A stretch of DNA of 64,000 nt, from contig JACYUE010000005.1 of assembly GCA_014841595.1 (NCBI GenBank), positions 1 to 64,000 on the forward strand. Direction: 5' to 3'. The DNA is from Oxalobacteraceae sp. CFBP 8761 (GTDB taxonomy: Bacteria; Pseudomonadota; Gammaproteobacteria; Burkholderiales; Burkholderiaceae_D). A program made the position numbers and the translations under genes. Below, in pieces: positions 57,219 through 64,000 of the stretch (its first letter is position 1; each line of letters begins with the position of its first letter). The notes beneath the pieces are model-generated. The model saw only the letters and a program-made list of their open reading frames with translations. It searched no databases and was not told the DNA's origin.

Positions 57219-58379
57219 TCACTTCAGCATGCGGGTACGGCACGCCACCATCGCGATCACGATCGACAGGCCGCCGATGTAGGCAATGGCTGCCTGCATG
57301 CCGATGAAGTGCGCGACGGCGCCGATGGCTGGCGGGCCCATCAGGCTGCCGCTGTACGCCATGCTGGCCACCGCGGCCAGGGCTGCCGGGCCTTGCGCGC
57401 CGGCCGCGCTGAACACAAACGGGAACACCAGCGCCAGACCAACACCGGCAACAGCGAAACCGATCAGCGCCACATAGGCATTCGGGGCCAGCACAGCGAA
57501 GAACAGGCCGGCCGCTGCGATCATGGCGCCGGTGCTCACCAGGCGCTTGGCGCCATGGCGCTCCTTCAGCTTGTCGCCGAACATGCGCGAGATCAGCATC
57601 ATCACCGAGAAGGCGGACAGCGACAGCGGCGCCAGACCATCGGATGCACCGAAGTGTTCTTTGAGGAACATGCCGCTCCAGTCAGCGATGCTGCCTTCAG
57701 CCATCGAACCGAAGAAGCCCAGCAGACCCAGCAGCACCAGCGGACCGCGTGGCAATGCAAACGATTTCTTCTCGACCTGGACGCCGACTTCATCCGCTTC
57801 CAGCACGCTGTAGGCCATCCACAACACGACGGCCAATGGACCAGCCAGCATCAGAAAGTGCGTTGCCGGTGCAATCTTAAGGCTGGCCATCAGGCTGCCC
57901 AGCGTGGCGCCGACCAGGCCACCGGCGCAGCACAAGCCATGCAGGCGCGACATTTCGGACTTGCCGCTGACTTTTTCGCGGCGCGCTGCCGCCGAATTCA
58001 TTGCCACATCGAAGATGCTGGCGGTCACGCCCAGCATCAGCACCGACATCATCAGGCGCGGCACGGTCGGCGCCATGCCGATCGACACCAGCACGCTCAG
58101 CAGCGCCAGACCGGCGAGCAGAATGGTCTTGCGGGCGCCGAAGCGGCCCATCATGAACGACGAGACCGGATACGACAGCACGGCGCCTAAGCCGCCACAG
58201 ACGAGCACCATCGACAGTGCCGCATGCGACACATTGACGCCGGCGGCCAGCGCAGGAATACGGCCAGCCCACGATCCCATGATCAGGCCGAACAATGCGA
58301 AGACGAGTGGCAGGGAATATTGCTGGGCTTGTACAAGGACAAACGACGAACGGCGCGGCGCAGAAACAGAGGTGTGCAT
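57219..58379 (-). CDS. MFS transporter (YbjJ-like)
   Basis: 386 residues with about 12 membrane helices. The segment SYPVSSFMMGRFGARKTILL carries the G-x3-D/G-R-x-G-R-R-like loop between helices 2 and 3. SRLHGLCCAGGLVGATLGSL and GSIADWSGMFLKEHFGA match E. coli YbjJ relatives. The substrate is unknown. It would be terminated by the hairpin at 57124-57178. Confidence 0.85.
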   Translation of the reverse strand: MHTSVSAPRRSSFVLVQAQQYSLPLVFALFGLIMGSWAGRIPALAAGVNVSHAALSMVLVCGGLGAVLSYPVSSFMMGRFGARKTILLAGLALLSVLVSIGMAPTVPRLMMSVLMLGVTASIFDVAMNSAAARREKVSGKSEMSRLHGLCCAGGLVGATLGSLMASLKIAPATHFLMLAGPLAVVLWMAYSVLEADEVGVQVEKKSFALPRGPLVLLGLLGFFGSMAEGSIADWSGMFLKEHFGASDGLAPLSLSAFSVMMLISRMFGDKLKERHGAKRLVSTGAMIAAAGLFFAVLAPNAYVALIGFAVAGVGLALVFPFVFSAAGAQGPAALAAVASMAYSGSLMGPPAIGAVAHFIGMQAAIAYIGGLSIVIAMVACRTRMLK

Positions 58380-58896
58380 GAAAGCGGTGAAATGTTAAAT
58401 TTATTGAGGTGTCAAAGGATTGCCAAAGTGCTCTTCAGAAGCCAGCCGCGCGTGAAATATTTACTTCAGGCATCTGATGGACCGCAATTCTAAACACCTT
58501 TGTTCGCTGTGGTTTTCTAAGAGAAAAAATATTTGCTACCGTTGTTTTGCACTCACACATAAATGATGAAATCATTGACTTGGACACATCACCAGATAGT
58601 GATTAAACATCAGATATGATGGAAAAAGCTTATAAATCGCGGAATATGTAACGATTTATTGCGGCGCTTGCGGTGTTCGAAGGATTTCTATTCTCAATGC
58701 TTACTTGTTGCGACGCACCAAAATAGCGCGGATCCTAATGCGAAAGCAGCATCCCAACAACTTGCTGAAAGAAGAAAATGTTGTGACAAAGGTTTTGCTC
58801 AGGAAAGTACCTGGCCGCGACCAGAGCATCACCTGAAGCACACGCCAATTGTTAAATAACGAGTGAAAAACGACATTAGTTTTTAGTGCGTTGGCA
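58380..58896. other. Intergenic AT-rich region upstream of the MFS gene
   Basis: 517 bp without a credible gene on either strand. AT-rich runs near 58500-58640 probably contain the MFS promoter. No palindromic operator stood out. Confidence 0.4.
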
Positions 58897-58927
58897 CGAA
58901 AAAAAGGCTGCCCTCAGGCAGCCTTTC
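58897..58927 (-). terminator. Terminator in the ohr direction
   Basis: On the minus strand AAAGGCTGCC/GGCAGCCTTT with TTTTTTT beyond. It is about 310 bp past the ohr stop codon; the gap holds inserted repeats. Confidence 0.8.
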
Positions 58928-58983
58928 TGGTCGTCGGCACGAACTTGGTTTCCCAGCGGCCTTGTCTTAAATCATTTGCAACA

Positions 58984-59204
58984 CGTCAAAGCCGGGGTCA
59001 CGTCAAAGCCGGGGTCAGGTCTGACATTCAGACACGACCTCAGCTTTGACGACTTCCAAAAGTGCCATGCCCAATCAGGCTGACCCGGTACCAGTCCGTT
59101 CCAACTACCCGACTGTCGAGACCGTGTCCGAATGTCAGACCTGACCCCGGCTTCGCGGCTTCGACTGTTGAGATCGTGTCCGAATGTCAGACCTGACCCC
59201 GGCT
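58984..59204. repeat. REP-like repeat cluster
   Basis: A 30-bp motif (CCGGGGTCAGGTCTGACATT then C[AG]GACACG) occurs once forward (59008-59037) and twice inverted (59123-59152, 59174-59204). A 17-bp tandem duplication (CGTCAAAGCCGGGGTCA) lies at 58984-59017. The motif resembles REP elements mobilised by RAYT transposases; no RAYT gene is in the window. Confidence 0.75.
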
Positions 59205-59234
59205 TTTTATCTTGGTTTCCCAGGCAGCCGTGCC

Positions 59235-59660
59235 TTACACCAGTTGCAGCGTCACATCGATATTGCCGCGGGTTGCGTTCGAATACGGGCACACGATGTG
59301 CGCGCGGTCGATCAGCGTTTGCGCTTCATCGGCTGGCACACCTGGCAGGCTGATCTTGAGCAGCACTTCGATGCCGAAGCCGGTCGGGATCGGGCCGATG
59401 CCGACCGTACCTTCCACTGCGACGTCTGGCGAAATCTTCAGCTTGTCGCGGTTGGCGACGAATTTCATCGCGCCCAGGAAGCAGGCTGAGTAGCCCGCAG
59501 CGAACAATTGCTCAGGGTTCGTGCCAGCCAGACCATTACCGCCGAGCTCTTTCGGGGTGGTCAGCTTCACATCCAGTGCGCTGTCGGACGACACGGCGCG
59601 ACCCTCGCGGCCACCCGTTGCGGTGGCGTTGGCGCGGTAGAGAACGTTTTCGATTGCCAT
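59235..59660 (-). CDS. ohr: Organic hydroperoxide resistance protein
   Basis: 141 residues. A thiol-dependent peroxidase that reduces organic hydroperoxides. The two catalytic Cys are in [14 protein letters not shown] and [13 protein letters not shown], and the N-terminal [20 protein letters not shown] matches the Ohr/OsmC family. No ohrR regulator lies beside it, but two palindromes of MarR/OhrR-operator appearance lie upstream. Confidence 0.95.
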   Translation of the reverse strand: MAIENVLYRANATATGGREGRAVSSDSALDVKLTTPKELGGNGLAGTNPEQLFAAGYSACFLGAMKFVANRDKLKISPDVAVEGTVGIGPIPTGFGIEVLLKISLPGVPADEAQTLIDRAHIVCPYSNATRGNIDVTLQLV

Positions 59661-59715
59661 GATGAGACTCCTTGAAAGGGTGGCGGAAGACCGCCGAACT
59701 ATTTAACGCTATTAG

Positions 59716-59820
59716 ATAGCGCGCTATTTAAATGGGTTGTTGCCTTGGCCCGCCGACCCGATTACCTGTTGTTGAGTACGTTCGGCGCTGCCATGAACGA
59801 CATATTACATAGCTCGCTAT
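59716..59820. promoter_or_regulatory. Two operator-like palindromes upstream of ohr
   Basis: ATAGCGCGCTAT (59716-59727, perfect palindrome) and ATAGCTCGCTAT (59809-59820) are both followed by TTAA[AT]. Their place 56-160 bp upstream of ohr suits binding sites of an OhrR-like MarR repressor encoded elsewhere. Confidence 0.6.
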
Positions 59821-59877
59821 TTAATAGCAAGCGATTTTATTCAATCATGTTGCGCGAGCTTTCCAGCAATACGGAAC

Positions 59878-60888
59878 CTACACCAGCCGCACCGACTCCC
59901 GCACCACCAGACTCAACCCCGGCACATCGGCCGCCGGCTGCTGATGCCCCAGCATCGCCAGCATGCGCCGCCCGATCCCGGTCCCGACTTCGTACAGCGG
60001 CTGGCGCACGGTGGTCAGTGGCGGCGTCGTGTACATCGAGCTTTCCAGATCGTCGAACCCGACCAGCGAGATGTCTTCGGGTACGCGGATGTTGCGCCGG
60101 TACAGCGCCAGGCGCGCGCCGTAGGCGGTCAGATCGTTGGCGGCAAAGATCGCGCTGAAACGCACATTGGCCACGAGCAGGCTGTTGAGTGCCAGCAGGC
60201 CGCTGGACTCGCTGAAATCGCCCGTCACGACCAGCCTCGGGTCGCTCGCGATGCCGTGCTTGGCCAGTGTGTCGTTGTAGCCCGCCAGGCGTTCGCGCGC
60301 ATCGCGATGATCGGGCGGGCCGGCGATATGGGCAATGCGCCGGTGCCCCTGACTGATCAGGTATTCCACCGCTTCGCAGGCGCCGCCGTAGTTGTCCAGG
60401 CAAAAGGCCTGCGTGCGCTCGCCCTGCACTTCGCGTCCAAACGCGACGATCGGCACGCGGCGCGAAAAGTCGAGGATCTGCTTGTCGCTCATATTGCCGG
60501 TCAGGATCGCCACGCCATCCACACGGCGTCCGATCAACAGCTCGACCCGCTCGGCTTCTTCATCGGCATGCCAGTGGCCGCTCATGATCAGGAGCGCGTA
60601 GCCGGATGCCTTGACCGCATCCTCGATGCCGACCATGGCGCGGTTGAAGTAACCGCTCTCGAGCGACTGGGTCAGCACGCCGATGGTGTTGGTGCTGCCC
60701 ATCTTGAGGCTTTGCGCCAGACGGTTGGGCTTGTAGTTGAGCTCGTCGATGACGCGCTCGATCGTGCGCCGCTTGTCGTCCGACACCTTGGCGGTCCCGT
60801 TCAGGAAACGCGAGACGGTCGCCGGCGACACGCCTGCCCTGCTGGCGACCTGGTACAGCGTGGTGATACCGCTCTCGATGTTTTTCAT
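59878..60888 (-). CDS. LacI family transcriptional regulator
   Basis: 336 residues. The N-terminal helix-turn-helix and hinge (TTLYQVASRAGVSPATVSRF, LNYKPNRLAQSLKMGSTNTI) precede a periplasmic-binding-like sugar domain with SLVGFDDLESSMYTTPPLTT. ATG 60888 is the likely start; the frame extends nine codons further. Divergent from the TonB receptor and GH1 genes, whose promoter carries LacI-type operators, so it probably controls them in response to a sugar. Confidence 0.9.
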   Translation of the reverse strand: MKNIESGITTLYQVASRAGVSPATVSRFLNGTAKVSDDKRRTIERVIDELNYKPNRLAQSLKMGSTNTIGVLTQSLESGYFNRAMVGIEDAVKASGYALLIMSGHWHADEEAERVELLIGRRVDGVAILTGNMSDKQILDFSRRVPIVAFGREVQGERTQAFCLDNYGGACEAVEYLISQGHRRIAHIAGPPDHRDARERLAGYNDTLAKHGIASDPRLVVTGDFSESSGLLALNSLLVANVRFSAIFAANDLTAYGARLALYRRNIRVPEDISLVGFDDLESSMYTTPPLTTVRQPLYEVGTGIGRRMLAMLGHQQPAADVPGLSLVVRESVRLV

Positions 60889-60971
60889 GAAGCGTTCTGG
60901 ACAGGTCCGGGGCAATTTGTTGCTTGAAGTATATCACGCAGCTCTCAGATAAAACGGCGGCTGGAAGATGC

Positions 60972-60990
60972 TTATGAAACGCTTTCATAA
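60972..60990. promoter_or_regulatory. LacI-type operator 1
   Basis: TTATGAAACGCTTTCATAA: 8-bp arms around a CGC centre, the half-site pattern TGAAA...TTTCA of the LacI/PurR family. It lies 84 bp upstream of the LacI-family gene and could mediate autoregulation. Confidence 0.7.
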
Positions 60991-61043
60991 ACAATCCGTC
61001 GTTGACCTGCAACAAACCCGTTACTCCCTATCATAAATACTAA

Positions 61044-61107
61044 TTGACATTTTTTTACCGTTGAAATTACTATGAAACCGTTTTCAAGATTGATGAAACC
61101 GATTTCT
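61044..61107 (+). promoter_or_regulatory. TonB-receptor promoter with two LacI-type operators
   Basis: -35 TTGACA (61044-61049) and a weak -10 TACTAT (61068-61073) with 18-bp spacing. Operators TGAAACCGTTTTCA (61073-61086) and TGAAACCGATTTCT (61094-61107) overlap the expected transcription start, a position suited to repression. Confidence 0.7.
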
Positions 61108-61156
61108 TATCAGTCCTAACGCAAGCAGCATCCATAAAACTATATCGGAGACAAGC

Positions 61157-63580
61157 ATGACAACCATGACGCCCCAACTGGCAGGGGTCCGTACGCCCTC
61201 GTCCGCCCCTATCCGCCTGGCCATCCTGACGCTGCTCGCCAGCATCGGCACGGCTCACGCCCAATCGGCTGCCGATCCGGCGTCGCCTGCCGCCGCCACC
61301 CCGGCCGCAGTCGTCGACAATGGCCGCATCGCCGAAGTGGTCGTGACCGCCACCAAGCGCTCGACCTCGCTGCAGCGCACCCCGATCGCGGTCACCGCGC
61401 TGACCGCCGCCACGCTGGCCGACAACCATGTCCAGACCCTGCTCGACGTCGTCGCGCTGGTCCCGGGTTTCCAGGCCACGGCCCAGGGTGACCACGGCGT
61501 GACCACGATGACGCTGCGCGGCATCGGCAACGACAGCGCCAAGACCGAGTACGCCGATCCTGAAGTCGCGTCGTTCGTCGACAACGTGTATTCGCCGCGC
61601 GCCGAAGGCGCCACCGCCCTGCTGTTCGACGTCGAAGGCATCGAAGTGCTGCGCGGCCCGCAAGGCACGCTGTGGGGCCGCAACTCCACCGTCGGCGCCG
61701 TCAATATCCAGACCGTCAAGCCAGAGTTGAACAGCCGCTCGGGCTACGTTGAAGGCGGTATTGGCGACTACAACCGCATCGGCACGCGCGGCGCGGTCAA
61801 TGTGCCGCTGTCCGAAACGGCAGCACTGCGCTTTGCCGTCGTGCACGAGCGTCATGATGGTTACGTCGATTACCAGCAATTCCCGAACCCGTCGGTCGCG
61901 CAACAGCGCGCTGCCTACCTGGCCGCCGGCGGCGCCGCTGCCGGCTTCCGCCCGATCAATCCGAACAACTACGTCTCTGGCGGCGACAAGTACAGCGCCC
62001 AGGACCAGACTGCAGCGCGCATGTCGCTGCTGTGGCACCTGGCGCCGAACCTGCGCTGGAACATCGCCTACGAAAAATTCATCGACCGCGGCACCCCAAG
62101 TGCCAACCTGATGCAGACGCCGCGTGCGGGCCAGGACCACTGGTCGACGCTGTCCGACTCGTCGCCATGGGTCAATCGTGACAGCGACAACGTGCGCAGC
62201 CGCCTGAGCTGGGACATCAGCCCCGACCTCGCGCTGCAATACGTGGCCGGCTGGTCCAAGTACAGCGGCGACATGCGCTTCGACCAGGACGGCGGCACGA
62301 TCGTCCCGACCTCGATCATCTCGGGCGGCAAGTTCCAGGAACACACCACGACCGACTCCAACTACCGCAGCTACAGCCACGAAGTGCTGCTGCAGTCGGT
62401 CGGCACGCGCGCCATCGACTGGCAGGTCGGCGCCTACTACGGCAAGGAAAAGAACAATATCCGCTTCGACATCGGCGGCATGAACGGCACCGAAGACGGC
62501 ACCGTGGCATGGCAGGGTTCGTTCATCCAGCCTGACCAGACCGTGGAAAACTCGGCCGTCTTCGGCCAGGCCACCTGGAACATCACCGACGCCTGGCACC
62601 TGACCGGCGGCGTGCGTTACACCCACGACAAGCGCGTCCACATTGGCGGCCGCGGCTACACCTGGGCGTACGACGCCAGCGCGCCGCAACTGCCGCTCAA
62701 TCCGCAGATCGATCCGCGCGATCCGGTCAACGGCTACCAGTCCGGCGTGCCGAACGATGGCCGCTACAGTGACAACAAGGCCACCGGCCTGGTGCGCGTG
62801 AACTACGACATCGACCGCAGCAACATGGTGTATGCGAGCGTGTCGACCGGCTACAAGGCGGGCGGCGTGCAGGATCGCGGCTTGCCATACCAGCCAGAGA
62901 CGCTGACCAACTTCGAGATCGGTTCGAAGAGCACCTTCATGGATGGCGCACTGCGTATCAACAACGCACTGTTTTACATGGACTTCAAGGACTTCCAGTT
63001 CAATTCGCCGGTCAGCTTCTCCGACGGCAGCCGTGGCCTGGCCATCGAGAACGCCGATGGCGCCAAGGTCATGGGTCTGGAAACCGAGATCGCCGCCCGT
63101 ATCGCGAAAGACGGCCGCCTGTCGATCGCACTGGCCGTGCTCGACACCAAGCTCGGTCACCTGGTCGCCGGCTCGAACGACTATGCGCTGCCACCGTGCA
63201 CGGTCGACACCCGCATCGAGACCTGCCTGGACGTGAGCGGCCACAAGCTGCCGCACGCACCGAAGTTCTCGACCACGGTGCAGTACCAGCACACGTTCCG
63301 CCTGGCCGATGGTGCTACCCTGGTGCCGCGCATCACGGCGCGCTACGAGGATGAAGTCAGCCTGAGCGTGTTCGACCTGGGTCCGGAAGACCGCCAGAAA
63401 GCCTACGCCAGCGCCGACCTCGGCCTGCGCTACGCGAAGGACAAATGGTGGGTCGACGCCTTCGTGCGCAACGTCGGCGACAAGAAGATCAAGACCAGCG
63501 CCTTCAACGGCTTCGGCCCGTGGCTGGCGCAGTACAAGCCACCACGTACGGTTGGCGTGAATACCGGCTTTGATTTCTAA
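61157..63580 (+). CDS. TonB-dependent outer-membrane receptor
   Basis: 807 residues. A signal peptide (ending AHAQ near 36) is followed by a TonB-box-like EVVVTATKR near 60, the plug domain (PGFQATAQGDHGVTTMTLRG, GIEVLRGPQGTLWGRNSTVG) and a 22-strand barrel that ends with the terminal Phe of VNTGFDF. It lies between a LacI regulator and a GH1 glucosidase, which suggests uptake of an oligosaccharide rather than iron. Confidence 0.92.
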   Translation: MTTMTPQLAGVRTPSSAPIRLAILTLLASIGTAHAQSAADPASPAAATPAAVVDNGRIAEVVVTATKRSTSLQRTPIAVTALTAATLADNHVQTLLDVVALVPGFQATAQGDHGVTTMTLRGIGNDSAKTEYADPEVASFVDNVYSPRAEGATALLFDVEGIEVLRGPQGTLWGRNSTVGAVNIQTVKPELNSRSGYVEGGIGDYNRIGTRGAVNVPLSETAALRFAVVHERHDGYVDYQQFPNPSVAQQRAAYLAAGGAAAGFRPINPNNYVSGGDKYSAQDQTAARMSLLWHLAPNLRWNIAYEKFIDRGTPSANLMQTPRAGQDHWSTLSDSSPWVNRDSDNVRSRLSWDISPDLALQYVAGWSKYSGDMRFDQDGGTIVPTSIISGGKFQEHTTTDSNYRSYSHEVLLQSVGTRAIDWQVGAYYGKEKNNIRFDIGGMNGTEDGTVAWQGSFIQPDQTVENSAVFGQATWNITDAWHLTGGVRYTHDKRVHIGGRGYTWAYDASAPQLPLNPQIDPRDPVNGYQSGVPNDGRYSDNKATGLVRVNYDIDRSNMVYASVSTGYKAGGVQDRGLPYQPETLTNFEIGSKSTFMDGALRINNALFYMDFKDFQFNSPVSFSDGSRGLAIENADGAKVMGLETEIAARIAKDGRLSIALAVLDTKLGHLVAGSNDYALPPCTVDTRIETCLDVSGHKLPHAPKFSTTVQYQHTFRLADGATLVPRITARYEDEVSLSVFDLGPEDRQKAYASADLGLRYAKDKWWVDAFVRNVGDKKIKTSAFNGFGPWLAQYKPPRTVGVNTGFDF

Positions 63581-63596
63581 AAGCTGAAGCATGGCA

Positions 63597-63625
63597 AGCG
63601 CGCCCGGTGGGCGCGCTGCTTTATT
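63597..63625 (+). terminator. Hairpin after the TonB receptor gene
   Basis: A perfect 9-bp stem AGCGCGCCC/GGGCGCGCT with 3-nt loop followed by GCTTTATTTGTTT. The T tract is interrupted, so partial read-through into the GH1 gene is possible. Confidence 0.65.
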
Positions 63626-63666
63626 TGTTTGACCTGAATCTGCCCCTGCAGTGATCCGAGAGTTCC

Positions 63667-64000
63667 ATGACCAACAGCCCCGACTTCGACTTCCGCAACA
63701 ACTTTCCTTCCGACTTCACCTGGGGCGTGGCCACCAGTTCCTTCCAGATCGAGGGCGCTGCCGCCGTCGATGGCAAGGGGCCCTCGATCTGGGACACCTT
63801 CTGCCTGGACCAGAACAATATCAAGGATGGCAGCGACGGCATCATCGCCTGCGACCACTATCACCGCTACCAGGAAGACGTCGGCATCATGGCCTCGATC
63901 GGCGTGGACGCCTACCGCTTCTCGTTCGCCTGGGCGCGCGTGCAGCCGGATGGCAAGGGCGCCTGGAACGAAGCGGGCTTCGCTTTCTATGACCGCCTGC
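63667..64000 (+). CDS. Glycoside hydrolase family 1 beta-glucosidase (5' part)
   Basis: The first 111 codons are present and the frame is open at the right edge. The family opening [20 protein letters not shown] is followed by [29 protein letters not shown] and [18 protein letters not shown], all GH1 signatures of the substrate-binding N-terminus. The catalytic acid (NEP) and nucleophile (ENG) lie beyond the window. With the upstream TonB receptor and LacI regulator it forms a small sugar-utilisation locus; beta-linked disaccharides are a likely substrate. Confidence 0.9.
   Translation, partial: MTNSPDFDFRNNFPSDFTWGVATSSFQIEGAAAVDGKGPSIWDTFCLDQNNIKDGSDGIIACDHYHRYQEDVGIMASIGVDAYRFSFAWARVQPDGKGAWNEAGFAFYDRL

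Noticed and set aside
58984..59204. CRISPR-like array
   Set aside because: The repeats are in mixed orientation with irregular spacing and flank each other as palindromes, so a REP-type cluster fits better.
61070..63592. Minus-strand frame of 840 codons opposite the TonB receptor
   Set aside because: A mirror of codon bias in a GC-rich gene; Val/Ala/Arg/Asp-rich with no domain.

Overview
This window carries the dnaA-dnaN-gyrB region of a high-GC betaproteobacterial chromosome. The family is most likely Oxalobacteraceae (Massilia/Duganella/Janthinobacterium-like). That placement rests on the gene order rpmH-rnpA-yidD-yidC-mnmE facing away from dnaA-dnaN-gyrB, a betaproteobacterial 5S rRNA, and many betaproteobacterial-type proteins. 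It is my inference from gene content, not a database result.

Left part (1-22,221): the promoter and boxA leader of an rRNA operon leave the left edge on the minus strand. Behind them lie a PvdQ-like acylase gene and an orphan 5S rRNA gene with no 23S gene beside it. Next come a minus-strand M48 protease/YbjQ set, a B12-radical SAM gene, and a Mla/Mce-type lipid transport operon (STAS-permease, ATPase, MCE protein, lipoprotein) that runs on to a VanZ protein, a ferredoxin and a hydrolase. A PBP5-like carboxypeptidase, an aldo/keto reductase with a CsoR/FrmR regulator, pssA, a CAP-domain lipoprotein with an Hpt protein, and the mnmE/yidC/yidD/rnpA/rpmH cluster follow. The rpmH-dnaA gap holds divergent promoters. 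A perfect DnaA box overlaps the presumed -35 of dnaA, so DnaA autoregulation is likely.

Middle (27,900-40,230): an accessory defence island sits directly behind gyrB. It holds a type I restriction-modification locus in the order hsdR-hsdS-X-hsdM. X is a PrrC-like ABC-ATPase whose C-terminus carries an R-x3-E...H pattern like that of the PrrC anticodon nuclease. Next are two merged IS3-family remnants, an AT-rich gene that fuses an Mrr-like PD-(D/E)xK nuclease to a NACHT (STAND) NTPase, a cluster of about 25-bp repeats resembling transposase-binding sites, an unknown small protein and an HNH endonuclease. The nuclease-NACHT protein and the PrrC-like protein are the best candidates for new or poorly described defence biology.

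Right part (40,226-64,000): an NHL-repeat lipoprotein; leuA behind a CTA-rich, apparently leaderless leucine leader peptide; a NERD-type helicase whose nuclease motif has lost its lysine; a five-gene MSHA-like pseudopilus cluster; two AraC regulators; a HAD phosphatase; an IS5 fragment; folE; nudC; and an MFS transporter. A REP-like repeat cluster abuts ohr, which has two operator-like palindromes upstream. The window ends in a sugar locus: a LacI regulator, a TonB-dependent receptor with LacI-type operators in its promoter, and the start of a GH1 beta-glucosidase cut by the right edge. No tRNA gene, CRISPR array or integrase was recognised.
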